From Caldicellulosiruptor owensensis OL (GTDB lineage Bacteria > Bacillota > Thermoanaerobacteria > Caldicellulosiruptorales > Caldicellulosiruptoraceae), in contig NC_014657.1 of NCBI RefSeq assembly GCF_000166335.1, positions 2,028,501 through 2,092,500 on the forward strand: a stretch of DNA of 64,000 bases, given 5' to 3'. How positions within the stretch are numbered: position 1 is the stretch's first letter; every line of letters starts with the position of its first letter. Shown in pieces: positions 60,958 through 64,000 of this stretch. Under the pieces are notes generated by a model. That model ran no database searches. It worked only from the letters and a program-made list of their open reading frames with translations, and was not told where the DNA came from. The translations under genes and the position numbers were made by a program.

Positions 60958-62297
60958 ATGATAATAAATATTACAGAGCTTGGGGCAAAGCCAGATGGTA
61001 TAACCTTCTGTGAAGGTGCAATTCAAAAAGCAATTGACATGTGCCATGAAAAAGGTGGTGGAAGGGTAGTTGTGCCAGCAGGAGTATACCTTTCAAGACC
61101 AATTGAGTTAAAGTCCAATGTGACCCTGTACTTAGAAGAAGGTGCTATCTTAAAAGCATCACCTTACATAGAAGATTACTTTAAAATTGGGTATTATCAC
61201 AACGAATGGGGAGATGTGACTTCATTTTTATTTGCAATGAACCAAAAAATATCTCAATCGAAGGCAAGGGCACAATTGACCTCTCTGGAAACAGCTTTAT
61301 GGACTTTTCACAGGCGTTTAACATTTTTGATGAACTTCAAAATCTCACACCTGAGCAGTTTGAAGAAACAGAGTGCAAACCAAAGTATCGACCAAACCAA
61401 CCTATATTTTTCTACAACTGTGAAAACATAAATCTTTCTGGAATCTCAATTATAGATTCTCCATGCTGGACAGTTTCCATTCACTCTTCAAAGTTTATCA
61501 AGATAAACTCAATAAAGATTGTGAACAATCTCAGAGTCCCAAACAGTGATGGAATCCACCTTTGTTCGTGTGAAAATGCTATTATCACAAACAACTTTTT
61601 TGTATGCGGTGACGACTGCGTTGCTTTAAGTAGCATCACCAACTGGGAAAAGCCATGTGAAAATGTGATTGTCTCAAACTGCATCATGCAGACACGCCCT
61701 GCAGCTTTGAGAATGGGACATTTAGATAGTAAAATCAAAAATGTAATTGCTTCAAACCTTATAGTCCTAAACTCTAACAGAAGCATAGCAATATTTGCAA
61801 ATGGCAAAAATGGATACGTAAAGCATGTGACCATTTCAAATGTGACAATGTCAACCAAAATCTTTGCGGGTACATGGTGGGGAAAAGGCGAACCCATTGT
61901 CATAGCAGCACCAGAAGAAGGAAATTTAATTGAGGATATTACAATATCAAATGTAAAGACATTTTCTGAAAATAGTATTGTTGTTTGTGGTAAAAATAAA
62001 AATATTAAAAATGTAACTTTGAAGGACATCGATATATATCTTTCATTTGGGAAAAACAGACCTCAGTTTGCCAAGAGAATTGACCTCCTTCCCAGTGAAT
62101 GTCCAGATTTTCCTGAGTACATGAGAAAAATTCCATGGATATTTGCAAAAGATACTGTAAATCTCAAGCTTTTGAATATAAACTATGGATATGGTTTGAG
62201 CAGTCTCAATAAAGATTACGATATAGAAGGTCTTTTTGAGAACCTGACAAATTGCCTCTTTTCTAATGTGGCAAAGAGCGAAAAGTTTGTGGTATAA
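60958..62297 (+). pseudogene. GH28 polygalacturonase-like glycosidase with one frameshift
   Basis: Frame 1 from ATG 60958 (GAGGG ahead) reads MIINITELGAKPDGITFCEG, then AIQKAIDMCHEKGGGRVVVPAGVYLSRPI, the GH28 start. It is shifted at the six-A run 61244-61249; with one more A, NQKNISIEGKGTIDLSG continues directly into the second frame, which ends at 62297. Catalytic motifs NSDGIHLC near 61551, GDDCVAL near 61609 and RMGH near 61710 are present, so a 446-residue cytoplasmic enzyme acting on pectin fragments would result. No signal peptide. Restored, it could be active. Confidence 0.8.
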
Positions 62298-62343
62298 TTA
62301 TTAAAAAGAGAAATCTTGTGTTTTGAGCAAAGGTGGGTATAAG

Positions 62344-62919
62344 TTGGAGACAAGCTTCCCCAATAAATATGAGTACTACACATATGAAGAATTTTTGACT
62401 CTTCAAAAAGAGGAAAACCGATTTAAAATTGAATACGACAATGGCTTTATCTTTTCTATGGCCCCTGCTCATCCAAACCATGATAGAGTGAAGAATAAAA
62501 TTGCAACAGCGTTTATTAATCATCTTGGATTTGGTGGCATGTGTGAAGTTTTCACAAGTGATATTGCTGTTGTTTTTGAAAATCAAGATGAAATTTATGA
62601 ATTTCAACCAGATATAATGGTATGCTGCAACTCCAAACTTTTTCATGGGCCAAAGTACAAGGGAATTCCTCGCTTGATTGTTGAAATACTATCATATTCG
62701 ACTGAACACCGTGACAGAACAATTAAACTGTCTGTGTATGAAAAATTTCAAGTACCTGAGTACTGGATAGTTGACATTTCAAATGAGTGCATTGAGGTTT
62801 ACAGCAACAATATTAATGGGAAATATTACTCAATAAATAAATACAAAAAAGGTATGACAATAAAGGTATTTGATAACCTTGTTTTGGATGTTAATGAAAT
62901 ATTTAGCGTGATAAAATAA
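62344..62919 (+). CDS. Uma2-family (DUF820) PD-(D/E)XK protein
   Basis: About 191 residues. YTYEEFLTLQKEENRFKIEYDNGFIFSM, HDRVKNKIATAFINHLGF, EFQPDIMVCCNSKLFHGPKYKGIPRLIVEILSYSTEHRDRTIKLSVYEKFQVPEYWIVD show the family fold, with catalytic Asp in QPDIMV and Glu-X-Leu in VEILS. Uma2 proteins are widespread putative nucleases with no known substrate. The start is uncertain: TTG at 62344 with AAAGGTGGG ahead fits best, TTG 62323 is seven codons longer. Confidence 0.85.
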   Translation: METSFPNKYEYYTYEEFLTLQKEENRFKIEYDNGFIFSMAPAHPNHDRVKNKIATAFINHLGFGGMCEVFTSDIAVVFENQDEIYEFQPDIMVCCNSKLFHGPKYKGIPRLIVEILSYSTEHRDRTIKLSVYEKFQVPEYWIVDISNECIEVYSNNINGKYYSINKYKKGMTIKVFDNLVLDVNEIFSVIK

Positions 62920-62979
62920 ATTTAAAAGATTTTTACAAACAAAAGATTTGGTAACAAGATAATCGAAAACAACAAAGAA

Positions 62980-64000
62980 AAAGAGGCTGTCCAAAAAGAT
63001 GAGATGACAGCCTCTTTATTTTTACTGTATTTACACTATGATATATTTATGATATAATATCTCAAAAATGATTACATAAGGAGGATCAATATGCCCCGCA
63101 AACATGATAAAATCGTCTTTAAAGAATACAACCCCAACCAATTAATAATGCCAATCGACCCTGAAGCCTTTATCCCTCAAACTCATCTGGTAAGAGCAAT
63201 CGATAAAATCGTTGATAAAATAGATATCTCAACCATAATAGAAAAATACAAAGGTGGTGGGACTTCCAGCTACCATCCTTTGATGCTTTTGAAAGTTCTT
63301 ATCTATGCTTACATACAGGGTATATACTCTTCAAGAAAGATAGCAAAGGCGCTTCAAGAGAATATAACCTTTATGTGGCTTTCAAAACTTCAAACCCCTG
63401 ATTTCAGAACTATCAATAGATTCAGAAAAGAAATAATAGGTGATTGCATTGAAGAAATTTTTGCAGAAGTTATTGAACTTCTTGTAAAACTGGGGTATGT
63501 AAACTTTGAGTATTACTATCTTGACGGAACAAAGATTGAGGCAAACGCGAACAAGTATACGTTTGTATGGGCAAAAAGCACAAGAACATACAAAAGGAAA
63601 TTAAGAGAAAAAGTAAAAAACATCCTTGATGAAATAGAAAGGATAAACGAGGAAGAAGACAGAACTCTTGGCGAGTTGGATGTCAATTTAGAAGCTGATT
63701 ATGATAGCCAAGAGCTTGAACAAAAAGTTGAAGAACTCTCCCAAAAGCTAGCAGAAGCTAGCTTTGGGAGCAAAAGAAAAGAAAGGAGAGTGAAAAAACT
63801 TGTAAAAACTCTCCAAAATGACTGCATATTAAGACTCAAGAAATATGAGTCTTATGAGCAGATCTTAAGTGGTAGAAATAGCTTTTCAAAAACAGACCAT
63901 GATGCCACATTTATGAGGATGAAGGATGACCATATGAAAAACGGGATGCTAAAACCCGGGTATAATGTACAAATCGGCACACAGAATCGATTTGTCATAG
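62980..64000 (+). mobile_element. IS1182-family insertion sequence, left part
   Basis: The left end lies near 62983 with GAGGCTGTCCAAAAAG, the usual start of IS1182-type inverted repeats. AAAGAGGCTGTC (62980-62991) and GACAGCCTCTTT (63006-63017) form a hairpin followed by ATTTTTAC, a terminator that could insulate the transposase from outside transcription. The right end is beyond the window. Confidence 0.82.
63091..64000 (+). CDS. IS1182-family transposase, N-terminal part (runs off right edge)
   Basis: From ATG 63091 behind GGAGG (63080-63084) the frame is open to base 64000, 303 codons. [38 protein letters not shown] and [40 protein letters not shown] give the DUF772 N-terminal domain; [22 protein letters not shown] contains the first catalytic Asp; [32 protein letters not shown] follows as in IS1182. 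The Glu of DDE lies beyond the edge. No stop within the window. Confidence 0.92.
   Translation, partial: MPRKHDKIVFKEYNPNQLIMPIDPEAFIPQTHLVRAIDKIVDKIDISTIIEKYKGGGTSSYHPLMLLKVLIYAYIQGIYSSRKIAKALQENITFMWLSKLQTPDFRTINRFRKEIIGDCIEEIFAEVIELLVKLGYVNFEYYYLDGTKIEANANKYTFVWAKSTRTYKRKLREKVKNILDEIERINEEEDRTLGELDVNLEADYDSQELEQKVEELSQKLAEASFGSKRKERRVKKLVKTLQNDCILRLKKYESYEQILSGRNSFSKTDHDATFMRMKDDHMKNGMLKPGYNVQIGTQNRFVI

Noticed and set aside
61481-62029. 182-codon minus-strand ORF in the GH28 gene
   Set aside because: Mirror frame of the beta-helix repeats; no start signals, and the plus strand holds catalytic motifs.
1-64000. CRISPR arrays, tRNA or rRNA genes
   Set aside because: No regularly spaced repeats and no cloverleaf with GTTCRANNC plus CCA region recognised in a visual read; a tRNA scan would settle it.

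Overview
The window is AT-rich, Gram-positive-type DNA. It has strong AGGAGG ribosome sites, TTGACA/TATAAT promoters, an SLH-domain protein, a gltX-cysE-cysS operon, sporulating-clostridia style NifX/Mrp/DUF134 genes and plant cell-wall hydrolases. The most likely source is an anaerobic, saccharolytic, probably thermophilic member of the Clostridia, with Caldicellulosiruptor as best guess. This is inferred from gene content, not from a database search.

Layout. 1-1443: an alcohol dehydrogenase running off the left edge, divergent from an HxlR regulator, then a gamma-glutamylcyclotransferase-like gene. 1567-3046: a complete ISL3-type element. 3268-4578: a secreted amidase and a membrane-anchored partner. 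4638-8197: gltX-cysE-cysS. 8334-12585: a four-gene operon behind a fluoride riboswitch (DUF6062 protein, Na+/H+-type antiporter, UspA, dynamin-like GTPase). 12651-14700: a graveyard of Doc toxin, TnpB, Mutator-type transposase and antitoxin fragments. 14802-21205: a LacI-controlled sugar ABC transporter with a GH127 arabinofuranosidase. 21353-21649: a dead RelBE-type pair. 21862-28082: a ribose-type ABC transporter divergent from a DeoR regulator and a second double-ATPase gene. 28129-30050: a small gene and a TnpB-type element. 30012-45949: one long exopolysaccharide operon (chain-length/kinase/phosphatase module, SLH protein, priming transferase, glycosyltransferases, polymerases, pyruvyl transferase) with several decayed members. 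46050-47558: an aminomutase behind a c-di-AMP riboswitch. 47604-50976: TnpB inserted in a dead VapBC pair, then an ISLre2 transposase. 51062-52576: orphan MntA-type nucleotidyltransferase and a DUF1646 transporter. 52626-55399: copper chaperone and copper ATPase. 55466-58268: DUF134, NifX-like, Fur-like, glycine-rich DUF5320-like and Mrp genes. 58391-62919: CBS protein, tRNA m1A methyltransferase, Rpn-family nuclease, frameshifted GH28 and a Uma2 protein. 62980-64000: the start of an IS1182-type element.

Two systems stand out. First, the fluoride-riboswitch operon has no CrcB or CLC-F channel in it. It instead joins an antiporter and a stress protein to a dynamin-like GTPase and a Cys-rich DUF6062 protein. 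Second, a textbook ydaO-type c-di-AMP riboswitch precedes a 2,3-aminomutase whose substrate-pocket sequence looks glutamate-type rather than lysine-type. This suggests c-di-AMP control of a beta-amino-acid osmolyte.

The window is also rich in broken genes. Many breaks are one-base changes in A or T runs (Fur, GH28, SLH protein, two antitoxins). They could be real decay, slippage-tolerant expression or assembly error. Toxin-antitoxin modules are the favoured burial ground for transposons here.
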